Source: Hyphomonas pacifica
GTDB taxonomy: Bacteria; Pseudomonadota; Alphaproteobacteria; Caulobacterales; Hyphomonadaceae
DNA: 51,798 bases
Direction of reading: 5' to 3'
Assembly: GCF_000682675.1 (NCBI RefSeq)
Contig: NZ_AWFA01000067.1
Location: 62,501-114,298, forward strand
Shown here one piece after another: positions 27,702 to 37,167 of the stretch; the stretch's first letter is position 1, and each line of letters opens with the position of its first letter. The position numbers were made by a program, and so were the translations under genes. A model generated the notes under the pieces. It saw only the letters and a list, made by a program, of their open reading frames with translations. It ran no database searches and was not told the origin of the DNA.

Positions 27702-28676
27702 ATGGGAGGAGTCGCCCCTTCAGGGGCCGGGCAAGCCCGCCGCTTATGGCGCGGGCTGGTCCTGGCCATATGCGTGACCATTGCCCTTCCGGCACTGGCC
27801 ACAGGGCGCCTCGTCATTCCTTTCGATCTTGATGAATATGATCGCCCCATTGTGGACCTGACGCTGGAAAACGGTGTCACCGCCACGGGCGTGCTCGATA
27901 CCGCTGCGACCCTGACGCTGATCGAGGGCAGGACGGCCCACGCGGTTGGCCTCAGCCCGGTTGAAATTCGCCCGGGGGAGCCTCAGCTCATCACCGTGCT
28001 CGGCCTCGGCGGCCCGGAAGATTTCCCCCTTTTGAAGCTGCAAAGCCTGTCGGCGGGCAATGTCCATCTGGGCGTCCTGAATGCCGCGCTCGATACCAGC
28101 CCTGCCGTGGAAGGCGTGCTCAACATTCTCCCCGTCAGCGTCTTGGAAGCGAACGTGCTGGACTTCGATTTCAGAAAAGAGACATTGACCTTGTATGATG
28201 GCAGCCCGAATGGCCGCCGCAGCGGGCGCGTCTGCAAGACAGACCTGCACGAAGTCTCGGGCCTCTTCTATGTGGATGTCGAGATCAACAATGTGAAAGG
28301 CCGTGCCCTGATCGATACGGGCTCATCCATCACCTATATCAACAGCCACTTTGCCGATCTTTCGAACACCGTCACCAACAAGGAAAAGACCAAGCAATTG
28401 CTGGGCCTGACCGGAGAGGAGTATGATGTGCGCATTGCGCGCGTCTCCACACTCTCCCTCGGCCAGATGGAGCTGACGCGGCTGGACCTTCTGGTCTCAG
28501 ACCCCGCTCTGTTCACGTATCTGGAATTCCAGGATCAGCCCGTCATGGTGCTGGGCATGGATTTCCTCTCGCATTTCCGCATGCAGCTGGACCGCCGCAA
28601 TGACAGTTTCATCCTGAGGCGTGAACGTCTGGATTGTCTTATTTGCAGCACGGCTCATGTGTCGCGCATCGACTGA
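27702..28676 (+). CDS. exported tandem retropepsin-like aspartic protease
   Basis: 324 residues from the ATG at 27702, preceded by GAAAGG. A signal peptide spans about 15-34. Two homologous retropepsin-like domains follow. The first has VLDTAATLTLIEGR (Asp66) and the hydrophobic GVLNILPVSVLEANVLDFDF. The second has the classic LIDTGSSITYI (Asp205) and VMVLGMDFLSHF. Bacterial retropepsins normally dimerise; here both halves are in one chain, as in eukaryotic pepsins. The first motif has Ala where Gly is usual. The substrate is unknown. Confidence 0.78.
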   Translation: MGGVAPSGAGQARRLWRGLVLAICVTIALPALATGRLVIPFDLDEYDRPIVDLTLENGVTATGVLDTAATLTLIEGRTAHAVGLSPVEIRPGEPQLITVLGLGGPEDFPLLKLQSLSAGNVHLGVLNAALDTSPAVEGVLNILPVSVLEANVLDFDFRKETLTLYDGSPNGRRSGRVCKTDLHEVSGLFYVDVEINNVKGRALIDTGSSITYINSHFADLSNTVTNKEKTKQLLGLTGEEYDVRIARVSTLSLGQMELTRLDLLVSDPALFTYLEFQDQPVMVLGMDFLSHFRMQLDRRNDSFILRRERLDCLICSTAHVSRID

Positions 28677-28696
28677 AATTCAATGCTGCATGAAAG

Positions 28697-28730
28697 AACA
28701 CCGCCCCAGCCTGACCGGGGCGGTGTTGCT
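28697..28730. terminator. bidirectional terminator
   Basis: AACACCGCCCC (28697-28707) and GGGGCGGTGTT (28717-28727) form a perfect 11-bp stem with a 9-nt loop between two convergent genes. T-rich or T/C-rich ends are short, but the stem is very stable. Confidence 0.75.
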
Positions 28731-28748
28731 TTGGGCAGGTGTGCCTGA

Positions 28749-29810
28749 TCAGTCAGACGTGCGGTTGGAATAGGAATCGGCTTCCTCTGTGGTGTACGGA
28801 ATATCATCGATCATATAGCATTCCCGCACGCGTTCCTTGGCAACGCTGGCCGTGCAGCGGTCCATCATTTGACGGCGCGCGGTCATGAGGCGCTTGCACT
28901 CGGAATAGCCGAAAGTGGTGGTGCACCCCTCGGCTGCCACGCCGCGCATGTCCACAGCGTTCTGGAAAGCATCTCCGCTGGAGCCATTATCGGCCACCTG
29001 GTATTTCTTCTGAATGTACCATTGGTAGTGATCCAGAATAGCCGTTGGCGCATCTTCTGCGGTCCAGGGGTTTGAGAATGTCGGTTCGCTGATGGGGTTG
29101 TGCTTCACCGGCCTGGCCTTGTTCTTCAGATTGGGGGTCTTGCTTTCAATTTCCGCAATCAACTCGCCATTGGGGTCGAACAGCTTCAGCACCGTCGCCT
29201 TCATTTGCACGGTCCGGTAATAGCTGTTCTTCATCTTGATCCAGCCTGCAGAAACGGGGGTGACAGGCACCATCCACATCTGTGCGCTGATCTTGTTACC
29301 TTCCACTCTGTTCAACAGCGCTTCGGCATCATCCGGGGCCATGTCGAGGAATTTGATTTCATCGGTGTTCACAATGCGTACGGCGTAGTCCATGCCTTCT
29401 GAACCGGCCTTGTCGGCATCATAGTTGAAGTACATGGACCCGCTGTAAATTCCGTTGATCGGAAAGCGTTCATCGGTGAAATCATAATCGCCGAGGCGCA
29501 CGGAAAACTTTGTGTAATAGGCTGGCTGCGCCATCACATCTTCCGCCATCTTCTGAAAGGCTGGGAAGTTCTCTTTCGTAAAACGGCGGCGTTCGAACTC
29601 ATTGTCGAACCGCATGTTCAGCGGCTTGGTCATCATGTTGGCGACCGGGGCTGGTTCGCCTGACACCTGATGGTAAAGCAAGGCCGCGTTCACCGCGTTC
29701 AAACGGGCTTCTGCAGGCGCATCATTTGTTTCGGCCAGCGCGGGCGAGGCGGCCATGGCCAGAAAAAGACTGGCGGCGCCGAGACGGGCAAGATGTTTGG
29801 TCAGATTCAT
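28749..29810 (-). CDS. exported protein of unknown function
   Basis: 353 residues. Signal peptide at 1-26 (ending SPALAE). The mature protein is soluble, with a region rich in aromatic residues (YNYDADKAG, MWMVPVTP) and four cysteines in the C-terminal 70 residues (GCTTTFGYSEC, DRC, REC), which may form two disulfides. Not recognised as a known family. Convergent with the aspartic protease gene; a single transcription unit. Confidence 0.7.
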   Translation of the reverse strand: MNLTKHLARLGAASLFLAMAASPALAETNDAPAEARLNAVNAALLYHQVSGEPAPVANMMTKPLNMRFDNEFERRRFTKENFPAFQKMAEDVMAQPAYYTKFSVRLGDYDFTDERFPINGIYSGSMYFNYDADKAGSEGMDYAVRIVNTDEIKFLDMAPDDAEALLNRVEGNKISAQMWMVPVTPVSAGWIKMKNSYYRTVQMKATVLKLFDPNGELIAEIESKTPNLKNKARPVKHNPISEPTFSNPWTAEDAPTAILDHYQWYIQKKYQVADNGSSGDAFQNAVDMRGVAAEGCTTTFGYSECKRLMTARRQMMDRCTASVAKERVRECYMIDDIPYTTEEADSYSNRTSD

Positions 29811-30090
29811 TTGTAAGTCCTGTCACTCTTGGGGCATCTTCAGATAAAGACCAGAAGACAGGCGGTCAGGGCAAAGGCCTGGCAGGCTTTTGCCCTTGAA
29901 TGTAAACTTGTTGAGTGCTTGCGCCTGTGGCGTAGGCATCTCTCTCCCCCCCGTCATGCCATGCTGATCTCTTCTTGCATGGAGCCAGACACTCACAGCC
30001 CGGCCAAAGTCCGGAAATCACGCATGATTCCCGGGCCTTGGTTATGATAGAGAAAATGAACGTCAGATGAAGCCCTGACGTCGCGCCCGC

Positions 30091-32910
30091 TTAGCCGAAG
30101 GCGCCATAGGCGTGGGCGATGGCCAGGCTGATGCCGTGCAGGGTGCGATCAATCTCGTCCAGCGGCGTGATGATGTCCCTGTGGATGCGATCATAGCCAT
30201 AGCTGGCGACGCGCGCTTCGCTGCCCGGTTCGGTCAGCGCCTTCAGCGGTGTGTCCTGGTCGCGTGAGCGCGGGAAGATCTCGCACAGCAATTCCACCGC
30301 CTCGCGGATACGCAGTTCGGCCACCATCTCCACCAGATCCCGCGTGCTGGCATCATGGCGTTCCGACAGGCGGGGCAGACCGCCGACAATCGCGAATGCC
30401 TTCATGATCAGGGCCTGGCGCGCCGCGTGCAGAACATGAATGTCCAGGCGGCCTTCATGGCGTTCCTCAATTGAGGGGGCATCATTCAGTTGCGCAATCA
30501 GACGGTCGAACTTGCCAAGGTCCACCGTCAGATAATTGGCAATCTGGTTCATGGAATGCGCGGTTTCGGTATTGCGCAGCGTGTAATAGACGCCGCGATA
30601 GGCGCTTGCCTTGTCGCTATCGGCCAGCTTGGCATGGGCGATCCAGACGCTGGGATCATACACCCCGGCATAGGCGCGCAGGGCGGGCAGGCTGGTCAGT
30701 ACACGCGCATTCAGCGCCAGCAGGATCAGTCCACGCATCCGCGGGCTGGCATTGATCAGCTCCACCAGACGCTCCATCTCTCGCTGAAGCGAGGAACCGA
30801 TGCCCGCGGCGGTGTTTACCGGAATGCCCAGCTGTTGCAGCGTCGCATTGTGGGAAATCGCGCGCAGGCTGCGAGGGCCGACCGGGCCTGCCGCGCGGCG
30901 TTTCGGGCGAGAGCCCGCCTTCACGGTCAACCCGCTGGAGAACGCGCCCAGCAGACGGCCATAATCGGCATTGTCGAACAGGTTTTCATGCCAGTTGCGC
31001 AGGGATCGGTAAAAGTCCCAGACAAGGTCTGTGCGCGTATAGAACGGGTCCTGGCTCGTATCGCCGGGGTCTGACAGCGTATGGCGGCACCAGGCCGACA
31101 TGGTCGCCTCGGCCAGCGTCGGATTGGCAAAATGCAGGAAGCCGTCGCCACCCTGAAAACTCACCTCATGGCGCAGCTGCAAACCGCGCGCGCGGGCTCC
31201 GGCGCGTGTCCATGGCGTCAGCAAATGGTCAAAGCGCTGCTCGAACGTGCCGGGCCAGGCGCCCCGTCCCATGCTCTCGCCATGCGTATTGAAGATCAGC
31301 AGATCCACATCCGCGCCCTTGGCGGCCAGCGCCCGTGCGATCAGATTGTGGATGCGTTCAATCGCCATGTCGGCGGCGACCTGTCCGATAAACCGTCCGG
31401 CATCGGAGAAACCAAGCTGGATGGAAAGATAGCCGCGCTGCTTCACATATTCCAGGAATTCCGGCTCTTCCAGAAGACGTTCAATGAAGCGACCCCCGGT
31501 CTCCAGCGCTTCCGGCGTTTCGAATAGCGGGGAGATGTCCAGCTTGTCATCGACGCCATATTGCCGGGCCAGATAAAGCGCGCCCATCACGGTTGCGGGG
31601 TTCTCGCTCTCGGCAATCAGGAAGCGGATGACAGAGCCCGCATCGATATGTTTCAGGATCTGCGCGCACATCATGAACTGGCGGCGGGCGGTGGATTGTT
31701 CCAGAAACAGGTCTGCAAAGTTCACCGGCACGGGCTTTGACTTGCGCGCCTTCTGCGCCAGTTCGGCCAGCGCCAGGCGGCCCAGCTCCCGGTCTTCAGT
31801 TTGCAGGCCCAGATCGCGATTGATCACGGTACGGACCTGCGCCGCGTTGACGCGCAGATGAATGCGCGCCGTGCCCAGCTGCAGCGCCTCTACCTGCGCG
31901 CGAAGGGCCATCAGGTTGGCGGCCATCTGGTCATCGGCCTTCGGGATCACGCCATCCAGTACAGAGACAATGTCTGCTGCGTCCAGCAGGGCGCGGCTGG
32001 AATGCGCTGTCAGCGCATTGGCCGCCGGCACCAGATTTTCCGGATCGGTCAGGTCTTCCGCAAACAGATTGGCATGTTTCGCGGTTTCATCCGCCGCCGC
32101 CTTCAGGCGCTGGGTCAGCTTGGCCAGCGGGCCGATCTTCTGACTGCCGCTCATCGCTTCCAATTGTTCGGCATAGCGGCCGAGCTGGCTGGCCTTTTCC
32201 GCCAGGCGGAAGGTCAGCGATTGCGACCAGTGAATGTCGGTCCGGCCATCCAGATCATAGCCCACCCAGCTGGCCAGCGTCGGCAGGTAGATGCGCAGGC
32301 TGCGCCACTCATCCGGGAACGCCTTGCGCGCGACGGCAATCACGGCCTCGGCATAGGCCAGCTGCGCGGTTGCGGCATGGGCGATGGCGGCCTGCACCTC
32401 GTCATGCTCGCCTTTCAGGCTGATGGCCTGGTTCCAGTCACGTGAATCGGTGCGGATCTGGCGCATCAGCGCGGTGCGGCTCGTCTTGGTGGCGCTCACC
32501 ACATGATCGGCCAGCGCATCGCGCAGGGGGCGCGACAGCGCAAAGGTCGGGTGGCCGGTGAACACGATGCCGCCGGTTGGCTGCTCCACTGCGCTGCGGA
32601 AGGCGTCCAGCCCCTTGGTGGCCAGCGCCTCCAGATCGGCGATCAGGTCTTCCCGCGCCGTCTTGGCCTTGCCGCCGGAATGCTGCACGCGGAACCGGTC
32701 GGCGCGTTCCTCGATCAGGTCCAGATGCACCTCATCGGCCAGTTTGGAGAGATCGGAGAGTTTGGCGTCGCCCGCCTCGATCTGGCGGAACAGGGTCTGG
32801 GCCAGCGCGAAGACCGAATTGGTCATCGGGTCGACATCGATCCGGGCGGCTTGTTCGCGCAGATAATCCTGCGCAGTTTCGAGCGAAAGCTTGGAAGATA
32901 ACGTTGTCAT
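30091..32910 (-). CDS. phosphoenolpyruvate carboxylase-like protein, divergent
   Basis: 939 residues, the length of PEP carboxylase. The fold markers are all traceable: FTGHPTF (His120, in place of TAHPTE), GYDLDGR, SPLFETPEA, GFSDAG, GSRPKRRAAGPVGPRSLRAI and GIGSSL. However, the mobile glycine loop FHGRGGSIGRGG is replaced by NTHGESMGRGAW (His543) and the SDSAKDAG lysine is lost (SDAGRFIG), judged against remembered E. coli PEPC. The metal ligands (Glu, Asp) and C-terminal arginines are kept. PEP carboxylation to oxaloacetate is therefore possible but not certain. Transcribed alone. Confidence 0.72.
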   Translation of the reverse strand: MTTLSSKLSLETAQDYLREQAARIDVDPMTNSVFALAQTLFRQIEAGDAKLSDLSKLADEVHLDLIEERADRFRVQHSGGKAKTAREDLIADLEALATKGLDAFRSAVEQPTGGIVFTGHPTFALSRPLRDALADHVVSATKTSRTALMRQIRTDSRDWNQAISLKGEHDEVQAAIAHAATAQLAYAEAVIAVARKAFPDEWRSLRIYLPTLASWVGYDLDGRTDIHWSQSLTFRLAEKASQLGRYAEQLEAMSGSQKIGPLAKLTQRLKAAADETAKHANLFAEDLTDPENLVPAANALTAHSSRALLDAADIVSVLDGVIPKADDQMAANLMALRAQVEALQLGTARIHLRVNAAQVRTVINRDLGLQTEDRELGRLALAELAQKARKSKPVPVNFADLFLEQSTARRQFMMCAQILKHIDAGSVIRFLIAESENPATVMGALYLARQYGVDDKLDISPLFETPEALETGGRFIERLLEEPEFLEYVKQRGYLSIQLGFSDAGRFIGQVAADMAIERIHNLIARALAAKGADVDLLIFNTHGESMGRGAWPGTFEQRFDHLLTPWTRAGARARGLQLRHEVSFQGGDGFLHFANPTLAEATMSAWCRHTLSDPGDTSQDPFYTRTDLVWDFYRSLRNWHENLFDNADYGRLLGAFSSGLTVKAGSRPKRRAAGPVGPRSLRAISHNATLQQLGIPVNTAAGIGSSLQREMERLVELINASPRMRGLILLALNARVLTSLPALRAYAGVYDPSVWIAHAKLADSDKASAYRGVYYTLRNTETAHSMNQIANYLTVDLGKFDRLIAQLNDAPSIEERHEGRLDIHVLHAARQALIMKAFAIVGGLPRLSERHDASTRDLVEMVAELRIREAVELLCEIFPRSRDQDTPLKALTEPGSEARVASYGYDRIHRDIITPLDEIDRTLHGISLAIAHAYGAFG

Positions 32911-33008
32911 AGCGCCAGAAAGACGGAAATTGCCCCAAAGTCAAAGGGACTGGCCCAAACAGGTCCGGAATTTTCCGAATATCCGCTCCGATGAGGGCGC
33001 GCGCCCGT

Positions 33009-33911
33009 CTATTTGCGTCCGAAGAACCGAATCACGCCGATCAGGCCTGCAATCGCTGAGCCGAGACCACCCAGCAGCACGAAGAGCGGGTTCGCCTGGT
33101 CCGCAAAGGCAATCGCGCGGTTCAGGCCGGAGACCTGCACCGTTACTGTATCGCGGAAAGTGCGCAGCGGCGTCACCGTGTCCTCATCAATCGCATAGAT
33201 CTCGAACACCAGATCATGACTGCCCGCAGACAGCGGGGTGACAGACCAGCGCCAGACATTCTCTGTCAGCGGCGACAGGGACTGCACGTCCGGAGACATC
33301 GGCACAATCTCGAAATTCGCGCCGCTGAGACGCGCTTCCACGCGGTCAGACACTTTCGCTTCGCCTTCGATAATATTTCCGCGCCCGGGCAGGGCATCTG
33401 CGGCGCTGTCATCGCCGGTCGAATCAATTGCCAGCGTCACATCGAAGGCGCGCTTGTATTCTGCCGTGCTGGGCGTCTCATGCGCCACCGGAACGGTTTT
33501 CAGGTTCTCGATGAAATCTTTTGAGACAGAGGGCTGCACATTGGCGGAGCGGCTTTGGGCCCGCGGCGCATCAAAGCCCTCAAGTATCTCAGCGGATTGC
33601 GGACGAATTTCTGCCAATCCGCTATCGGCCATTTCGCTGTCTGCCATGCCGTTTTCCATGTCTTCCGCCTGGATGGACCGGGCGGCGCGCGGCGCAGGGG
33701 CTGGCTCGGCGGCGATCACCTCATCTTCGGTGATCGGGGGCAGGGCTTCCGTTTCGGCCATTTCAAAGGCCTGTTCGGTTTCGGCCTCTTCCACAGGATT
33801 TGTGGTCACAACCTCATCATGAGGCGCGTACTGTTCCAGAAGAACAGATCCGGCATAGCCGGCAGCGCCCAGGCCGCACAGCAATAGAAGAATCGAAATC
33901 AGTCTCAGCAT
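33009..33911 (-). CDS. bitopic membrane protein of unknown function
   Basis: 300 residues. One hydrophobic segment at the N-terminus (about 4-25) and one at the C-terminus (about 272-294, ending RFFGRK). Between them lie an acidic, Ala/Pro-rich low-complexity region (35-130) and a beta-rich domain (about 185-265: VEARLSGANFEIVPMSP, then WRWSVTPLSAGSHDLVFEI). The beta domain recalls extracytoplasmic domains found next to signalling modules, but no function can be stated. Lies between rlmB and the PEPC-like gene, same strand. Confidence 0.65.
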   Translation of the reverse strand: MLRLISILLLLCGLGAAGYAGSVLLEQYAPHDEVVTTNPVEEAETEQAFEMAETEALPPITEDEVIAAEPAPAPRAARSIQAEDMENGMADSEMADSGLAEIRPQSAEILEGFDAPRAQSRSANVQPSVSKDFIENLKTVPVAHETPSTAEYKRAFDVTLAIDSTGDDSAADALPGRGNIIEGEAKVSDRVEARLSGANFEIVPMSPDVQSLSPLTENVWRWSVTPLSAGSHDLVFEIYAIDEDTVTPLRTFRDTVTVQVSGLNRAIAFADQANPLFVLLGGLGSAIAGLIGVIRFFGRK

Positions 33912-33975
33912 GGCGGTCCGAATGCTCCGTCAGTGATGCCCCACAGCATTAGGGTTAATCCCTAGCAGAGCTTTG

Positions 33976-34812
33976 TCACTGTGGGAATCGCTTCCGGCTG
34001 CTCTCATAGAAAGCGACGGCGGCTGCGTTGGAAACGTTCAAGCTTTCCATTTGCGGGGCAATCGGAATGCGTGCCAGCTCTGCACAGGCCTTGGCCACGG
34101 CGGGGCGGATGCCCGGACCTTCCGCGCCCAGCACGATGACCAGTTTGTGCGCCCCGTCTACAGCGTCCGCGATCAGGCGCTTGCCTTCGCCGGCCAGGCC
34201 CACTGTGTGGTATCCGGCCTCTCCCAGCTGTTCCAGAGCGCGGGCAATGTTCACAACGCGCGCCTCCTTCACCGTCTCGATTGCGCCAACGGCGGTCTTG
34301 GCGACAATTCCGGTGATCGGCGGGGCATTGCGGGTCTGCAGCACCAGCCCGCCAAAGCCGAACGCAGCGGCAGAGCGATAGATGGCGCCCAGATTGTGCG
34401 GGTCTGACACCTGATCCAGAACGGCAATATGGCTGATTCCCGAATCGATCAGGTCTTCCAGCGCCAGCGGCTCCAGCGGGTCCACTTTCAGCGCCACGCC
34501 CTGATGCACCGCGCCATCGGGCACCCGGTGGTCAATCTCCTTTGCCGTCACCAGCGTCGGCGCAATCGCGCCCTGGGGCAGGCGGCTCGCGGCATTTTCG
34601 GTCGCCAGCAGCTCGTGACAGGTGCGGGCCGGGTTGGCCAGCGCCGCGGCGACGGCATGTGTGCCCCACAGCCAGACCGGGCCGTCCTCCGGCTCGGAAT
34701 GACGGTGCGATCCGCCCCGTGCATGCGGGCGGGATGGCTTGCCGGAATGCCTGCGGGGGCCACTATCTGCACTGTCGTGTGCTTTTCGCCGTTTAGAATG
34801 GTTGCGCGCCAT
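33976..34812 (-). CDS. rlmB: 23S rRNA (guanosine-2'-O)-methyltransferase RlmB / TrmH family
   Basis: 278 residues from the ATG at 34812 (AGGGAAA upstream). A longer frame from 34947 would run through the tRNA-Tyr gene and is rejected. A basic, low-complexity N-terminus leads into the substrate-binding domain WGTHAVAAALAN and the SpoU knot domain with DPHNLGAIYRSAAAFG, VIVLGAEGPGI and ESLNVSNAAAVAFYE. It methylates G2251 of 23S rRNA in E. coli; TrmH-type tRNA methylation is the alternative. Divergent from tRNA-Tyr. Confidence 0.9.
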   Translation of the reverse strand: MARNHSKRRKAHDSADSGPRRHSGKPSRPHARGGSHRHSEPEDGPVWLWGTHAVAAALANPARTCHELLATENAASRLPQGAIAPTLVTAKEIDHRVPDGAVHQGVALKVDPLEPLALEDLIDSGISHIAVLDQVSDPHNLGAIYRSAAAFGFGGLVLQTRNAPPITGIVAKTAVGAIETVKEARVVNIARALEQLGEAGYHTVGLAGEGKRLIADAVDGAHKLVIVLGAEGPGIRPAVAKACAELARIPIAPQMESLNVSNAAAVAFYESSRKRFPQ

Positions 34813-34919
34813 TTCGGGTTTCCCTATAAGGCCGCTTCCGGTGTGGATCAGCGGCGTGTCAGCGCCTATGTGAAGCCCCGGCGTGACGGCGTCAAACGGC
34901 GTGTGGTCGCGGGTCCCGT

Positions 34920-35004
34920 GGAGGGATGGGAGAGTGGTTAAATCCACCAGACTGTAAATCTGGCCGCCTAGCGTACGCTGGTTCGAATCCAGCTCCCTCC
35001 ACCA
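34920..35004 (+). tRNA. tRNA-Tyr (GTA)
   Basis: 85 nt, class II with a long variable arm. Acceptor arms GGAGGGA and TCCCTCC pair; anticodon GTA at 34954-34956; encoded CCA end. It is followed by tRNA-Gly 31 bases later, the order often found upstream of tuf genes, though tuf is not here. Confidence 0.96.
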
Positions 35005-35035
35005 CCCGCGCCCCCGCCCGCCGACAAGGCCTGAT

Positions 35036-35109
35036 GCGGGTATAGCACAATGGTAGTGCAGCAGCCTTCCAAGCTGAGTATGTCGGTTCGATTCCGTCTA
35101 CCCGCTCCA
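35036..35109 (+). tRNA. tRNA-Gly (TCC)
   Basis: 74 nt. Acceptor arms GCGGGTA and TACCCGC pair; anticodon TCC at 35068-35070; encoded CCA end. Probably one transcript with tRNA-Tyr. Confidence 0.96.
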
Positions 35110-35253
35110 AGCTTTCCTTCCTTGCATCCATAAGTTTTATCGCAGGCGCGCTTGGAGCCGGTTTCTTGTGGGTGAAGAAAGTCTGAACGAAAGGTTTTGG
35201 AATGACTCCGAATTATCGGTCCTTTTAGGGGCAGAATTAACTCTGCTGGCCCT

Positions 35254-37089
35254 ATGGCTGGTGTCATGCGTTTATCCACGATCACCAATACCGCCTATGT
35301 TACCACGGTTGCGCTTTCCATGATTGCGGGCGTCGCCATGCTGATGGCCTCCAATTCCATGCGCACAGAGCGCGCTGCTGTGCAGCAACGCTATGTGCTG
35401 GACAAGGCCACATCGGGGCTGGATCACGAAATTTTCTATCAGTCTGAAAAGGCAAGGGAATATGTCATTTCCGGCAATCCGGAATATCTGGAAGACTTCA
35501 AGGCGGGTGTGATCAATCTGAATGACACGCGCGCCATGCTGGGCCGTGTGGAAGATGCCGGCGCACGCAAGGAAGAATTGTCCACGCTTCAGACGGCTAT
35601 AGATATGGCGAGGACACTGGTTAACAACCAGCAAAACGCCATCGAGGCGTATCAGGCCGGAGATGTGGAAACCGCGCGCAAGATGGTTTTCAGCGACCAT
35701 TATGAGGGTGAACTGAGCCTGATTGATGCCACGATCACACGCTTTCAGGCCCTTCTGGACCAGCGAACGCAGGTTGAGGTGGAGCACGCCATCACCCGCG
35801 CCCGGTTCTGGCGGTTCATGTCTGAAGTGGTTCTGGCCGCAACGGCCCTGATGTTCCTGTGCGTGCTGTATTTCATCCTGAAACGCCGTATCCTGCGCCC
35901 CGTGATGAGGCTCAGCGATGTGGTCACACGGCTGGCCGCCGAGGATTACAGCGTCGAGATCAGCGATTTCCGCCACATGGACGAGATTGGCGACATGGCC
36001 GAGGCGGTGAAGATCTTCCGCGAGAATGGTCTGGAGCGCCTGCGCCTTGAAGAGAAGCTGGAACGTGATCTGAAACTGCGCAACCTGTTGAGTCGGATGA
36101 CACACCGGATGCAGGCCTGTGAGAGCAAAAAGGAAGTGGCCAATGTCGTGCGCCTGTTCCTGCCGGTCATCCTGCCAGGCTATGCGGGCAAAATGTATCT
36201 GTTTGAAGAGGATGATCAGATGATGCGCCAGGCGTGTGACTGGCTGGAACCGAAGGGCTCGGCCCCGGAGTTTCCCCCCGGTGAATGCTGGTCCATTCGC
36301 CGTGGCGCGCCGCATCGTCAGGGCGGGAACCAGACCGATATGCCCTGTCAGCACATGTTCGAGCCCGGCCAGCTGGACCATGTGGAAGCCTTCGACATTG
36401 CCACGCTCTGTGTGCCGCTGACGGCGCAGCGCGAAGTGATCGGCCTGTTGTATTGCGAACTGCCGGATGGCGTGATCAGCATCGAGCAGGAGCATTATGT
36501 GTTCATGATGGCGGAGAACATCTCTCTCTCGCTGGCCAACATGCATCTTCGCGAAGAGCTGCACGAACAGGCAACCGCAGACCCGCTGACAGGTCTGTCC
36601 AATCGCCGCCTGATGGAACAGCGCCTGAACACTTTGCTGTATGATGCCCATGATACGGGCCGCCCGGTCAGCTGCATCATGCTGGATATTGATAATTTCA
36701 AGATGCTGAACGACACCTATGGCCATGACATGGGCGATCAGGTGCTGAAGGATGTGGCGGGGGTCTTGAAATCCCATACGCGGGAAGACGGCCTGGCTTT
36801 CCGCTATGGCGGGGAGGAGTTCGTCATTCTGTTGCCGGGGGTTGAGCCGGGCGATGCCGTGCGCCGGGCCGAGGCCATCCGAAAGGGCGTTGCCGCACTG
36901 CACTTCACCTTCAATGAGGCCCCGATCAAGAAGGTCACGGCCTCATTCGGTGTTGCCACGACGCCCAATCATTGCGCGGGTAACAAGCTGATCACCACTG
37001 CAGATGCTGCGCTATATGAATCCAAGGAAAAGGGCCGCGACCGCGTCACCAAGGCCCCGCTTGGCGTCAAGGAAGATCTCGTCGCCTGA
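35254..37089 (+). CDS. membrane diguanylate cyclase (HAMP-GAF-GGDEF)
   Basis: 611 residues. Two membrane segments (about 15-35 and 190-212) flank a periplasmic helical sensor domain. HAMP follows (about 213-265), then a GAF-like domain (about 280-440), then GGDEF with the intact active site GGEEF (519-523). It makes cyclic-di-GMP from two GTP. The inhibitory I-site, normally RxxD seven residues before the Arg of RYGGEEF, reads REDG (510-513), so product inhibition is probably lost. A second ATG at 35266 is possible; neither has a strong ribosome binding site. Confidence 0.9.
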   Translation: MAGVMRLSTITNTAYVTTVALSMIAGVAMLMASNSMRTERAAVQQRYVLDKATSGLDHEIFYQSEKAREYVISGNPEYLEDFKAGVINLNDTRAMLGRVEDAGARKEELSTLQTAIDMARTLVNNQQNAIEAYQAGDVETARKMVFSDHYEGELSLIDATITRFQALLDQRTQVEVEHAITRARFWRFMSEVVLAATALMFLCVLYFILKRRILRPVMRLSDVVTRLAAEDYSVEISDFRHMDEIGDMAEAVKIFRENGLERLRLEEKLERDLKLRNLLSRMTHRMQACESKKEVANVVRLFLPVILPGYAGKMYLFEEDDQMMRQACDWLEPKGSAPEFPPGECWSIRRGAPHRQGGNQTDMPCQHMFEPGQLDHVEAFDIATLCVPLTAQREVIGLLYCELPDGVISIEQEHYVFMMAENISLSLANMHLREELHEQATADPLTGLSNRRLMEQRLNTLLYDAHDTGRPVSCIMLDIDNFKMLNDTYGHDMGDQVLKDVAGVLKSHTREDGLAFRYGGEEFVILLPGVEPGDAVRRAEAIRKGVAALHFTFNEAPIKKVTASFGVATTPNHCAGNKLITTADAALYESKEKGRDRVTKAPLGVKEDLVA

Positions 37090-37106
37090 GGTCTCTGCCG
37101 GATATG

Positions 37107-37133
37107 AAAACGCCCCCCGATTTCGTCGGAGGG
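37107..37133 (-). terminator. terminator after the phytase gene
   Basis: CGCCCCCCGA and TCGGAGGGCG pair with one mismatch; on the minus strand the stem is followed by TTTT (37110-37107). It lies about 35 nt past the phytase stop and can also stop the convergent cyclase transcript. Confidence 0.75.
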
Positions 37134-37167
37134 CGCTGTCCCTGAGACTGCGAAATTTGAACGCCGT

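Noticed and set aside
34813-34947. Longer N-terminus for RlmB starting at 34947
   Set aside because: It would translate antisense through the tRNA-Tyr gene; the start at 34812 has a better ribosome binding site.
34920-35109. tRNA-Tyr/tRNA-Gly as integration site of a genomic island
   Set aside because: No integrase nearby and no repeated tRNA 3' end was noticed downstream.
35272-36903. 543-codon open frame opposite the diguanylate cyclase, and similar long frames opposite other genes (for example 13852-15153, 19232-20398, 39796-40911, 46688-47779)
   Set aside because: His/Gln/Arg-rich compositional shadows of strong coding genes on the other strand.
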